Of a stretch of DNA of 64,000 nt, positions 55,150-64,000 are shown in pieces; position 1 is the stretch's first letter; each line of letters starts with the position of its first letter. The notes beneath the pieces were generated by a model. It was not told where the DNA came from. It did no database searches and saw only the letters and a list, made by a program, of their open reading frames with translations. The DNA comes from Ryuthela nishihirai (Eukaryota; Arthropoda; Arachnida; Araneae; Heptathelidae). The position numbers and the translations under genes were made by a program. Location: positions 23,993,283-24,057,282 of the forward strand of contig JAWZYU010000017.1 in the NCBI GenBank assembly GCA_038380435.1. The letters are read 5' to 3'.

Positions 55150-55794
55150 TTATTGAAATTTTTGTGTATATTGTGGAGTGGATACAGGCATTGCTTCGTG
55201 CCGACCATGTAAAAGGTCACAGGGAAGACATAACTCTTTTCCAAGGAGCATCATGGAAGGTGTCTGTCCAGTTGTCTCGTGCACTGCTGTTCTATATGCC
55301 AACGAAAGGAGTGGTATATGGCGATCCCAGTCACGCTGATGGTCATCGACAAACAATGCTAGATGTTGTGAAATTGTCATATTAAATCTCTCAACCATAC
55401 CATTCGACTGAGGGTGTAGGGGAGTTGGTCTGGTTTTCTGAATGCCTAATAGTTGGCAGCTGCCTTTAAACACATTGGAATCAAAATTCCGTCCTTGGTC
55501 AGAGTGGAGTTCTAAAGGTATTCCATACGTACTGATAAAGTTATTTACTATCATCTCTGCAACTGTTGATACTTCCTGGTCTTGGATGGGATAAACCTCA
55601 GGCCACTTAGTGAAATAATCCATTACCACTATTAAATAGCGATTTCCATCATCAGTCCTAGGAAACAGACTCATTACCTCAATGGCTATTCTCTCAAAAG
55701 GGGCACCAACGTTATACGTTTGCAGCCTATTCCTAGTCTTAGGGCCTTTTTTGTGCTGTACGGGCCTAACATTGCCTACACCATCTTTCAACAT
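55150..55794 (-). pseudogene. Gypsy integrase frame (214 codons)
   Basis: Integrase catalytic core with all three acidic residues in place (MDYFTKW, HSDQGRNF, GMVERFN spacing as in Ty3/gypsy). It is followed by YRTAVHETTGQTPSMMLLGK. The zinc-binding HHCC part upstream (55800-56010) and the C-terminal part downstream (55145-54792) are in other frames. It is a fragment of the larger relic and is not expected to be expressed. Confidence 0.85.
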
Positions 55795-56301
55795 CTGCCC
55801 TAATTTTCAGCCAATGAAATCGTCCCCTGGCTTTAGCTAATGTCTTGTTAACACTTAAGTGTTCTCCAGTGGCACTATCATGCACATCTTTAATCATTAG
55901 TTCCACTAGGAAGCTAGGAAGGATTATCTGTCAATGGATCATCAATCCAGTGGGATTCTCCCATCTTGTGTATAATCCACCTTCTTTCACTTCTAAGGAG
56001 TCCCACTGTGCCTAGTAACTTTTGGTAGATGGGCTATACCTCGAGATTTGCTCCCAATTAGGCCTTATGTCAGATTTTTCAATCAAATCCATTATTTTCC
56101 TTATATGTTCATCGTCTAGTTGGGCCTTTCTAATTTCCATTGGACTCCAGATGTTAGGAATATCATTGTTTACTTGTGTCGATGTTATTTGTTTTATGGG
56201 TATTACCTCTTTATCACCATATTTCAACTCTGCATTATAGCAATGCTTACAATATATGAGCGTCTGGAAAGTGCATCTGCATTCCTATGCATTTTACCAC
56301 T

Positions 56302-57339
56302 TCAATGCTCGATGAAAAAATTGTATTCTTGTAACCGTTGTATCCATCTAGCGATTTGTCCTTCTGCGTTTTTAAAGTTCAGTAACCACCTGAGTGCAGC
56401 ATGATCAGTGCGTATAAGAAATTTTTGGCCATAGAGATAATGATGAAAATGTTCTATCGCTTTTATTATTGCTAACAGTTCTTTTCGTGTGACACAATAA
56501 TTTCTTTCTGGTTTGGATAGAATTTTACTAAAGTATGCAATAACCTTTTCTTGTTCGTCTTTTTGTTGTGAAAGTACAGCACCAACTCCTGTGTTACTTG
56601 CGTCAGTATCTATTATGGATTGTTTTCCAGTTTGTGGATATGCTAACACTGGTGCTGTTGAAACTGCTTGCTTCAGCTGTTGGAAGGCTACCTCACATTT
56701 GGTGGTCCACATGAACTGTTGGCCCTCCTCTGTCAGACGATGTAATGTCCTTGCGATGTTGGAGAAATCCTTGACAAATCTATAGTAGGTGCAAAGTCCA
56801 ATAAAACTACGAAGTTGATGAACATCTTGTGGTGGAGGCCAGTCTCTTACAGCTTCTATCTTACTAGGATCAGTTTTAATCCCTGATGTAGTGATTACAT
56901 GACCAAGGTAATGAACTTCTTGCTGGAACAGTTTGCACTTTGTCAGTCCCAATTTTTGCTTGGCTACCCTAATTTTTTCAAACACTTGTCGAAGATTTCT
57001 CAAATGTTTTTCAAAAGCTTTCCAAGGACGATGACGTTGTCCAAGTAAACCAGGCAGACCTCCAAAGTAACCTTTGAGCACCGACTCCATTAGTCGTTCA
57101 AACGTTGCAGGTGCGTTGCAAAGTCCAAATTGCATCATTTTAAACTGACAAAGTCCATTTCCTGTAGTGAAAGCTTTATTCTCACGGTCTTCAGGATGCA
57201 TACCAACTTCCCAATAGCTGCTCTTCAAGTCTAATGTCGAGAACCATTTTGAACCAGATAGAGTGTCCAGTGTATCATCAATCCTGGGTAAAGGAAAGAA
57301 GTCTTTCTTTGTTATATCATTCAATCTGCGGTAATCCAC
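56302..57339 (-). pseudogene. Gypsy reverse transcriptase/RNase H frame (345 codons)
   Basis: The longest open piece of the gypsy relic. It covers the reverse transcriptase palm from DYRRLND to the RNase H domain, ending near RWIQRLQEYNFFIEH. Around 57020-57060 the local frame reads GYFGGLPGLLGQRH, which has no reverse transcriptase character. The expected catalytic box is visible only in another frame, as YLDN and not YLDD. Two nearby indels therefore shift the frame out and back, and one catalytic Asp is lost. The enzyme would be inactive. Confidence 0.8.
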
Positions 57340-57655
57340 ATAAAATCAGGTAGATACATCTTTTTCTTGACAAGAAAAAATGGTGATGTCCAGGGATTCT
57401 GTGATGGTTCTATAATGTCTTGAGCTTCCATATCCCTTATGAGTTGTTCTGTATCTTCCCGTTTTGCCAATGGAAGCCTTCTTGCTGGTAAATGGAGGAG
57501 AATCACCAGTGTTGATCTATGTTCTGTCAGGTTACTATGGCCATAATCATTTGATGCAGCAGAAAAAATGTTGGAAAACTCTTTCAGTAGGTTCTCAGCA
57601 TTAGCAGCTGTATATTTTATTAAACCACAATATAAATAATTCAATAAAACCATTT

Positions 57656-57900
57656 GATTGCGATATTTGAGAAGTGCTATACAGTATCGCCTATTTGTTT
57701 GTTAACATTACTGTGTTTTGAAGGAATGACCTGATTTAAGCTTCCAAGTCTGAAGTATTGTCAACATATTTTTCCTTAAATTTTCGAAAATCTCAAAAAT
57801 TAACAAAACTGCTATTTTTAAAAATGGAAGATTTTGGAACTATTTATAAAATATGTTCCTTTTTTTTTTGGCATAGCACTGCAAAAAGCGTTATCAAAAT
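57656..57900. other. AT-rich sequence between gypsy relic and R4
   Basis: No LTR-like ends (TG...CA) with a partner copy are visible; nothing recognised. Confidence 0.4.
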
Positions 57901-58650
57901 TAATATGTTACTACAATGTTCATTTTTTTACCTCAGTAAAATTCAGAACTAAATGCTCTTTAATATGGTATGCAGCATGGCCTATTCAGTTGATTAGTTA
58001 TTTATTAAAAATATTGAAATGTTGACTTGTTTATTGGACTGTGGAAAAAGCCTTTTCTGAAAGCATGGTACGAAGAAAAAAAATTACAAAACGGAAGAAA
58101 TGTTTACTTTAAACAAGTAATTTTTTTGTTATTCAGAAATGAATAGCCTTTCTATTCATGTGCTTTATTACATGAATAGAAATATTCTATCATTTTTTTT
58201 ACCTGAGTAAAATTCAGAACTAAATGCTCTTTAATTTGGTATGCAGCATGGCCTATTTCAGTTGATTAGTTATTTATTAAAAATATTGAAATGTTGACTT
58301 GTTTATTGGACTGTGCAAAAGGACTTTTCTGAAAGCATGGTACGAAGAAAAAAAATTACAAAACGGAAGAAATGTTTACTTTAAACAAGAAATTTTTTTG
58401 CTATTCATAAATGAATAGCTTTTCTATTCATGTGTTTTACAATTTTTACTGCATATTAGTGTTTTTTTAAATAAGACGTCGTCTTTTTTGTGAAATATTT
58501 ATTTTCAGAAAATCTAGAATTAAATGCTGATTAATTTGGCATATAACAGGCCATAATTTCTTTCATTATTGTTATATATATAGTTATTTGGCAAAAAAGA
58601 AGTTATAAAGTTATTTTTTTTCCAATCAGAGTGAAAATGTAGCTGGACCT
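57901..58650 (+). repeat. R4 repeat with a recent internal tandem duplication
   Basis: Two near-identical units: 57930-58200 and 58201-58440. Both start ACCT(C/G)AGTAAAATTCAGA and contain GTATGCAGCATGGCC and AAGCATGGTACGAAG, with only scattered differences. The sequence then continues with AGAATTAAATGCTGATTAAT and TTATTTGGCAAAAAAGAAG as in the 33.6-34.15-kb copy. Non-coding. Confidence 0.75.
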
Positions 58651-58924
58651 GGGAAGGTGTAAAGGAGATATTGGGATACAAAGTTCGAAAACATCCCACA
58701 CATACAAAATCAATCACCAATAATGTCCCATACCATTGTAGAGCATTGGAGACATATGAGATGGCATCATAACATTAATGCGGTGGCCAAGAGCAAAGAA
58801 TATAGGGGAAGGACGAGGCGTCTTTTGAGAAATTTGAGAAACATTTGTGCATGTTTGAGGTAATTCATTTTTATGTCAATTGCCAGAGCTTGGTTTTTAC
58901 ACCTCACATACATTTACGTTTGCA

Positions 58925-59061
58925 TAATATCATTTTGCCTAACAAAGGTAAACTACAAGCCTGACTAAATGTGAAAAAATATCACATTACACCTAGTCTC
59001 CTAAGACGTCTGTATCCAGAAAAAGAATAAATAAATGAAAAAAGTTTAAAAATACCTATCT
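58925..59061 (+). repeat. R3 3' end joined to R2 left arm
   Basis: CAAGCCTGACTAAATGTGAA followed by AAAATATCACATTACACCTA matches the 3' part of R3 at about 41629-41680. AATACCTATCTTCCTATA then starts the R2 left arm, which is interrupted at 59069 by SINE-A. Confidence 0.45.
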
Positions 59062-59068
59062 TCCTATA

Positions 59069-59266
59069 TGATAAAAAAAAATAAATACCCCCTCAAGCAG
59101 CTGCTTACCACAGAGGTCTGACAGGAGCGTGTCAGTTTATATGCCATAGTAGAAGGTCTGCGAGGATGGCAGGACCTCAGCAGAAAAACAACACACACAA
59201 CCATGCCTTACTTGGGGCTCGAACCCAGGTTCTTTAGATCAGTAGCCAAGCGTGCTAACCAGTCGG
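59069..59266 (-). mobile_element. SINE-A copy with target duplication
   Basis: A near-complete 198-base copy flanked by TCCTATA at 59062-59068 and 59267-59273. Removing it joins two pieces of R2 correctly (CTATCTTCCTATA + AGGGCCCTAAAAAGTAG). On the minus strand the head has an A-box-like TGGTTAGCACGCTTGGC and B box GGGTTCGAGCCCC, and the tail is an AT-rich TATTTATTTTT. This is the best reference copy of the family in the window. Confidence 0.88.
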
Positions 59267-59350
59267 TCCTATAAGGGCCCTAAAAAGTAGAAAATGAATC
59301 TAAAACATATTAATGGTGCAAGATAGGGTGTCATCAATCTTGTGTTGGTA

Positions 59351-59741
59351 GTTGGGTTGGGTTGTTTTACCTCTGAGCGGCACTTTTTTGCACACCATGG
59401 TCTAAATGGCCAGGTCACATGGACCCCGAAGGCTCAGAGAAGGTTGGTGGAGGGGACCCACTGGAACAGCTGTTGGGAGACAGATGGTAGCCTCCCGTCA
59501 AGGCCATCCAGTGTGTTCTTTAACGTGCACAGGGTATGGCTCTCCCGCACACGGGGCCACGGCTTAACGTCCCATCCGACGGACGGCGGCCTTTACCAAG
59601 CCCATCGGTGTCCCCTACTGACTGTGGGCAGGGCGGGGAATTTTGCGGAGATAAATCTCAACGCTGACCCAGCTGGGACTCGAACCTGGGAACTACAGAT
59701 TACGAGCCTGGCACGCTACCGACTGAGCCACCCCCGCCCCT
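59351..59741 (-). mobile_element. SINE-B copy, full length, with 11-base target duplication
   Basis: 391 bases flanked by TTGTGTTGGTA at 59340-59350 and 59742-59752. On the minus strand it starts with a tRNA-like region: A box TGGCTCAGTCGGTAGCGTGC, B box GGTTCGAGTCCC. A GC-rich body of about 300 bases follows, ending in GAGGTAAAACAACCCAACCC. No poly(A) tail; the ACAACCCAACCC end is probably the recognition end for a partner LINE. Being long, GC-rich and little diverged, it is probably the youngest copy here. Confidence 0.9.
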
Positions 59742-59752
59742 TTGTGTTGGTA

Positions 59753-60670
59753 AATCGACCCCTTATCTTCCTTTGAAGTGAATACGAACTGAGTGCCTGA
59801 AATCACTTTAATAATTTTAATTTATTAATATTTTTTTTTTGAAACTAAAAACACCTATCTTCAAAAGCCTTCATTTGATATATGACTCATAAACATCGAC
59901 CATTTTTTTTCCTCCCGTTTTCTGTCGTGTTTGCAGGTAGTCCATGACATTGGAGACATCACTAGCTTTAATTTGAGGTATGTCTAGTTAAAGTCTAACC
60001 CCGGTAAAGTCCTCCCTCCCCATTTATCAGAGGGGGATATTAGTGGGGGCAAAAAATTACAAGTTTACGACTGTCATTATATGAGCTTTCATTTGACACC
60101 TATATCATAAGCATATGGCCTCTTGTTCGGAAGATATAATAGAACGACTTTCATATTTCCCGTTTTCTAGGGGGAAGAAAGCATGAGGGTCAATTTTTTT
60201 ATAGCTTATGACACTCCTCACTTCATAAGCTTTCATTTAGAGCATAGTTTGTTATATTCAGCAATCATGTGCAGAGATATAGGGGAACAATTTTTTTCAT
60301 GTTTCCCTCTTTCTTAGGAGGGAAGAAAGAATGGGGGTGAATATTTTTATAGCATATGACATTCGCCGTGTCAGTAACTTTTATTTGATTTGACGTATAG
60401 TATGTTATTTTCGGAACTCGTGTTCTGAAAATATAGCAGAACAATAATTTTCATATATATCGTTTTTAAGGGAGGATGAAAGCATGCGGGTTCAATTTTT
60501 TATATCCTATGACACTTCTCACGTCACTAACTTTCATTTGACACATAAATCATTAAGTTTCTCCATCGAGTTCGAAAGATGGTGGAACAACTATTTTGAA
60601 AAATCCACAAAGTGGACAAATTGACAAATGTCAAAGCGAAAAGCAATAGGAAGATAGATAAAAATAAAAA
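59753..60670 (+). repeat. R2 element, second copy
   Basis: Parallels 35970-37235: CTTATCTTCCTTTGAAGTGA, AAACTAAAAACACCTATCTT, TTGGAGACATCACTAGCTTT. Then come four or five imperfect 145-base units with AGCTTTCATTT and GGGAAGAAAGCATG, ending at AAATGTCAAAGCGAAAAGCA ATAGGAAGATAG. Its inverted left arm lies before and between the SINE-A and SINE-B insertions (59045-59068, 59274-59339). Confidence 0.7.
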
Positions 60671-61117
60671 GGGGGGATTTCCATTGCAGTATAAATTTTT
60701 CTCTCCCTATTTTAGAGGGTTTTAATAATTTTCTTGAAAAAATGCATCAAATATATATATATAAGTTTAATAATTTGTACCTCTATTACATTTACTAGCA
60801 TTCTCAAGGGTGGCAGTCCTTCTTGCTCAACCCCCATCTTAGATTTGCCCTTCTCTTGGACTCCTGCAGTATAAAATCTCGCTAGATGGCGTGCAGATAC
60901 TGCATAAATCATAGAGGAAGGAATAAAAAGACACCAGGAAAACTGATATTCTTTCAGTTTTAATTTTTTTTTTCATTTGTTTGCTCGGACTTATAGCTAA
61001 CATTTTCTTCATGTCCCAGTTTGAGAGCATAGTTTTTTTGACAAGTCGAGAAGTGAACAATGTCATTTTCTGAGGGACAATCACAATATATATGATATAA
61101 AACACGACCATGTAATA

Positions 61118-61197
61118 CCTGAGATTCGTACCTAGACTCCAGTAGTCACGGTGTTACCATGAGACAATGCAATACCGCTGAGCCACTGAGGCGACCC
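61118..61197 (-). repeat. tRNA-derived SINE head
   Basis: The minus strand shows an A box in CAGTGGCTCAGCGGTATTGC and a B-box-like GGTACGAATCTC at a tRNA-like distance. Not a functional tRNA: the acceptor and anticodon arms do not pair convincingly. Related to 13150-13225. Confidence 0.5.
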
Positions 61198-61532
61198 ATT
61201 ATACTCGATGGCCGATCTCCATTTTAACGCACTCTCCAGCAAACGTTGTGTTTAGTGCCATTTATCATCTGCAGAAAATGCATATTTATTTTTCTTTAGC
61301 AATATATCTGTGTATTCAGCACATTCTTGTGACTAATCTTCTAAAAAGATCTAAAAAGGTGCCAAGAACTATAGTCAAAAATTTCTTTTCAATAGTAAGC
61401 TTTATTACATTATTATACAATAACAAGCTACACTTTTACGCTGGCGTATCATTAGAGGCAGTCTCTCAAATTCTATTTATAGCTGTAATCAGAAAAAATA
61501 TATAAATAATCCAATCCAGCAATTTTTTCCCC

Positions 61533-61680
61533 AGTGTGCCAGAGATGGAGGTAGGAAGATAAGAAGAGGAGTCCTAAGCACTTGAAAATGATGCTTCGGC
61601 AACTGCGCGGCAGCCATGTTGTTCTATTCAAAACATTGAGCAGTAGTACAGGTGAGTAACGAAGTGTTGCGCTATAAAAA
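61533..61680 (+). repeat. CpG-containing inverted repeat, left arm
   Basis: The sequence from CCAGTGTGCCAGAGATGGAG through GAGGTAGGAAGATAAG, GAAAATGATGCTTCGGCAAC and GGCAGCCATGTTGTTC recurs inverted at 63500-63650. It holds an open stretch from ATG 61588 to a GTGAGT donor at 61652 (21 codons, MMLRQLRGSHVVLF), with a counterpart in the other arm. The CpG content is well above the surroundings. It could be one terminal repeat of a DNA transposon or a duplicated promoter/first exon. Confidence 0.6.
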
Positions 61681-61705
61681 TTCAATTTTTTTCGACATTT
61701 GTATT

Positions 61706-61776
61706 ATGGCAGCCTGTTCAGCTTACGGCTGAACGAATCGTCCTTCAAAAAAGATACCAGGAATTACCTTTCATCG
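61706..61776 (+). pseudogene. THAP-domain first exon with a stop at a zinc-binding cysteine position
   Basis: From ATG 61706 the frame reads MAACSAYG, TGA (61730-61732), then TNRPSKKIPGITFH and a GTAAGT donor at 61777 (phase 2). This is the start of a THAP domain (CSAYGC-TNR...GITFH, normally followed by RFP in the next exon). The TGA lies exactly at the second zinc-binding Cys. The next exon was not found before 64,000. It sits between the two arms of the 61.5/63.6-kb inverted repeat, which suggests a transposon coding a THAP protein, or a dead host gene. An error at one base could also produce the stop. Confidence 0.6.
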
Positions 61777-63499
61777 GTAAGTTTGTCATTTTTATAAAAG
61801 TTTAAATATTTATATAATGATACAAGCAACTTCGTGTTGAAATTACGCCGCTATGAAATCGGGTTTATTTCGAGTTACAAACCTCGATTCTTCACCAGAT
61901 TTTTTTCTATTTTCTTCGGATTGTACTCAGTGATAAATGTGAAGCTGCACTTCTTATATTGATTGATTGATTGATTGATTTTACGTTACACTTATTTGAG
62001 AATTCCTTCTGCAGGCTTTCTCAGTTAAAAAATTTTGTTGGCTGTAATTGAATATTGGTGTGTATTCTATTTAATGGATGATGAATTTACATACTTTTAA
62101 ATAGAGCTGATTAAAATATCAAGGAGTTTCTTTTTTGTTTTTTATTTTATTTTAGGTGGAAGTATTAGATATTATTTCGTTTAAATGTTTCAGTGTTTAA
62201 ATTCCTCTCTCTTCATGATTTAGTATGTTCAGTGTAAGAAGGGAGAAGTAAATTACAATAAAGTATTTTCGTAAGGTGAGAAAAATAATCTTTTTTTTTT
62301 TTATTTGGATAGCATTTAAGGGTTTTGTTTAAATGCCCCCTTTTTTTCTTGGATTGGAGTCAGATTTTTGAATTTCTTTTTAGATTAATTTAATGTATCT
62401 GATGTAAATTGTCATAGGTGAGTGACAGCAATCATTAGTTATGGTGAAAATTTTTCAAATTGTTTAAATAATTTTAGTTAAAAGAGGAGAGTGTAATGCT
62501 TTTCTCCTTTTCGTTAATTCTTCTGATAGAGTTTTAATTGTCGCTTTTAAGGTAAATACTGAATTTATTTAATTCTGTATGGATTTCAAAAAGAGCGAGT
62601 TTATTGCTTGTAGTTATTTTATTTTTACTTTGGTTGAGGGGTAGGTTAGGCGTACATGAAGGGAGGTATGAGAGACAGAGATGTTGGGTTCAAACCACTG
62701 TCTGGAACGTTGCCTTTTTTTTAATGGATATTATATTCCCTTCACCATGTGGATATATATATTTTTCTTTTTTTTATATTTTTTAATTTTTTATTATTTT
62801 TGCTTAGTATAATTTTTAGTTGCTTTTTTTTTTCACATAGTTTTTTTCAGATATTATTTTGAAATTTTCCCTTGTGGCTGAGGAAGGGTGTATTTCAATC
62901 CTTATGAGATTTTTTTTGAGAGATTGTAATAATTGTGTATTTTGTATTGATTGTTAACTGGTTGAGGGAGGAGAATGAGCATGAGATGGGAGAGAGATGT
63001 GAAGCTGAGGGTACAAACATAGAGCTGGTGGATTGAAGCCACCATCTGGGCGGTTTTTTTTGTATAAATATATATTTTTTTAGTTCTTTTTTTTTACTTC
63101 TTATACTATTGGTTTTATTTAGTTTTGTTAAGACAATTTTTTTTATTTTTGTGGAATGAGAATTTTTTAACGTAAAACAGCTATTTTCTGAATCTTACAA
63201 ATGCGAATTTTTTGCAGTTTAAATGCTGCTATTTCATGCAACTTTTATGTTTTATCCATAAAATGTTTTCTACTGTTATCAATGCAGTATAAATAAACTT
63301 TTAAAATCCTGTAATTGTTATTGTCGTATTCAACGAAACACATAAATAGTTCTGCTATACAGTAATTCTGTATGGAAATATTCATTGCATTAAAAAAAAG
63401 CAATATAAATTCCAAATAGCTTAAATGGGCTTTCTCTTAGTCGTAAAAAAAATAATCTTCCCGTATATAACGCACAGTAAAACTGAGTATAGCACGTGA
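61777..63499. other. Sequence between the inverted arms; nothing else recognised
   Basis: T-rich on the plus strand. A GATT run (five units) lies near 61960-61980. Two diverged related segments, about 62625-62710 and 62955-63060, share GTTGAGGG ... GGGAG and a GGGTTCAAACCACTGTCTGG / GGATTGAAGCCACCATCTGG phrase. No transposase core was found. Confidence 0.5.
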
Positions 63500-63650
63500 A
63501 AAGTAGGCTGGATCGCAGCGGCAGACGGTTTGTCTTGAATGCAATAATATGGCTACCGCCCTGCTGCATAAGCATCATTTTCCTTGGACAGGGAAAGCGC
63601 GTTAGGGCGTCTCCTTATCTTTCTACCTCCATGGTGCCAGACTGGTGAAG
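63500..63650 (-). repeat. CpG-containing inverted repeat, right arm
   Basis: On the minus strand: CCAGTCTGGCACCATGGAGG, TAGAAAGATAAGGAGACGCC, GGAAAATGATGCTTATGCAG, GGCGGTAGCCATATTATTGC. It aligns along its length with 61533-61645, with a few indels. It is the better preserved arm in CpG content. The open stretch in this arm (MMLMQQGGSHIIAFKT) lacks the splice donor. Confidence 0.6.
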
Positions 63651-64000
63651 GGTTGTCGACTTCACGTGGATGTAAGGGTATTAAAAACTTAAATAGAAAA
63701 ATTATATAAATATATATAATATTTTATTGAAAATATTAAAACTCAGTATTACGGTCAGTTAAGAGAAAGAAACAAAAAATCTATTACATATCAATGTTTT
63801 ACTTCTGAAAAAAAAAACATATTTTTTGAGAAGCACTGATATACAGGGTGTCTGAAAAATTATTGTGGGGTTTGAAGAAACACTATTCATGAAAACAGTA
63901 TACCTATTGAAGTCAGTAATATTTTAATTGAAAACGTACTTCAAATAACTTAGTTTTATACAATGAGCTCGCAAACACCATAAATATCCAGCAATACAAT
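63651..64000. other. Right edge of window, nothing recognised
   Basis: AT-rich; GATATACAGGGTGTCTGAAA near 63839-63858 resembles the start of a transposon end, but it runs off the window. Confidence 0.4.

Larger units (their letters stand above)
54792..57655 (-). mobile_element. Ty3/gypsy retrotransposon pol region, decayed, no LTRs
   Basis: The minus strand carries, from 57655 to 54792, reverse transcriptase, RNase H and integrase of a Ty3/gypsy-type element. Reverse transcriptase starts with LPLAKREDTEQLIRDMEAQD and, after a frame change at about 57339, VDYRRLN-like sequence, SKWFSTLDLKSSYWEVGMH and GLCNAPATFERLM. RNase H has IDTDASNTGVGAVLSQ and RTDHAALRWLLNFK. Integrase (55794-55150) has D in VVMDYFTKWPE, D in HSDQGRNFDS and E in NGMVERFN. 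A C-terminal part with SPKLHRPWEGPHTVVN runs to a stop at 54792. At least five frame breaks separate the pieces. No gag, protease, envelope or LTR is seen. It is a dead fragment. Confidence 0.9.

Noticed and set aside
61706..61776. A selenoprotein, with TGA coding selenocysteine at the THAP cysteine position
   Set aside because: THAP domains with selenocysteine at a zinc site are not known to me. A second THAP exon in the window has TGA at a Trp position, which points to ordinary nonsense changes. No SECIS element was looked for beyond reading by eye.

Overview
This is a stretch of an animal nuclear genome. It is AT-rich, intron-rich and crowded with old transposable elements; there are no operons, ribosome binding sites or CRISPR arrays. 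The one clear host gene resembles the KDM7 family of histone demethylases (PHF8/PHF2/KDM7A). The mixture of Tc1/mariner, RTE-like LINE, Ty3/gypsy and tRNA-derived SINE sequences suggests an arthropod. A chelicerate such as a horseshoe crab is possible, but the species cannot be settled from the sequence.

Host gene. The minus strand carries the first six coding exons of a KDM7-type gene, read from right to left: 42730-42633, 26207-26122, 25336-25278, 22663-22605, 15179-15019 and 11191-11050. Every junction has AG/GT splice signals, and the phases join into one frame of about 201 codons. They cover a complete N-terminal PHD finger and the linker that leads into the JmjC domain. The JmjC catalytic core must lie beyond the left edge of the window. 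Almost all of positions 1-42,632 is therefore intron, with introns of about 16.4, 0.8, 2.6, 7.4 and 3.8 kb plus an open last one of more than 11 kb.

Layout by region. 1-11 kb (intron 6): tandem repeat family R1 interrupted by a Tc1 element, a second Tc1 element, and a large inverted repeat. 11-26 kb (exons 6 to 2): tRNA-derived SINEs, Tc1 and mariner fragments, a broken THAP-domain exon and local tandem duplications. 26-42.6 kb (intron 1): a cluster of SINE-B copies, a mariner element with a Tc1 element at its end, repeat families R1 to R4, a strongly G-poor segment and a truncated RTE copy. 42.7-50 kb (upstream of the gene): a nearly full-length RTE-like element inserted into an older, opposite-strand copy of its own family, with a 9-bp target duplication. 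50-60.7 kb: R1, palindromic MITEs, a Tc1 relic, a decayed Ty3/gypsy pol region, R4, and an R2 repeat containing one SINE-A and one SINE-B, both with target duplications. 61.5-63.7 kb: a pair of CpG-containing inverted repeats of about 120 bp, 1.9 kb apart, bracketing a second THAP-domain exon with a stop codon.

Nothing here works together as a pathway. The host signal is a chromatin regulator with a PHD reader expected to bind methylated H3K4. The rest is layered transposon history, and many insertion junctions can be read directly.
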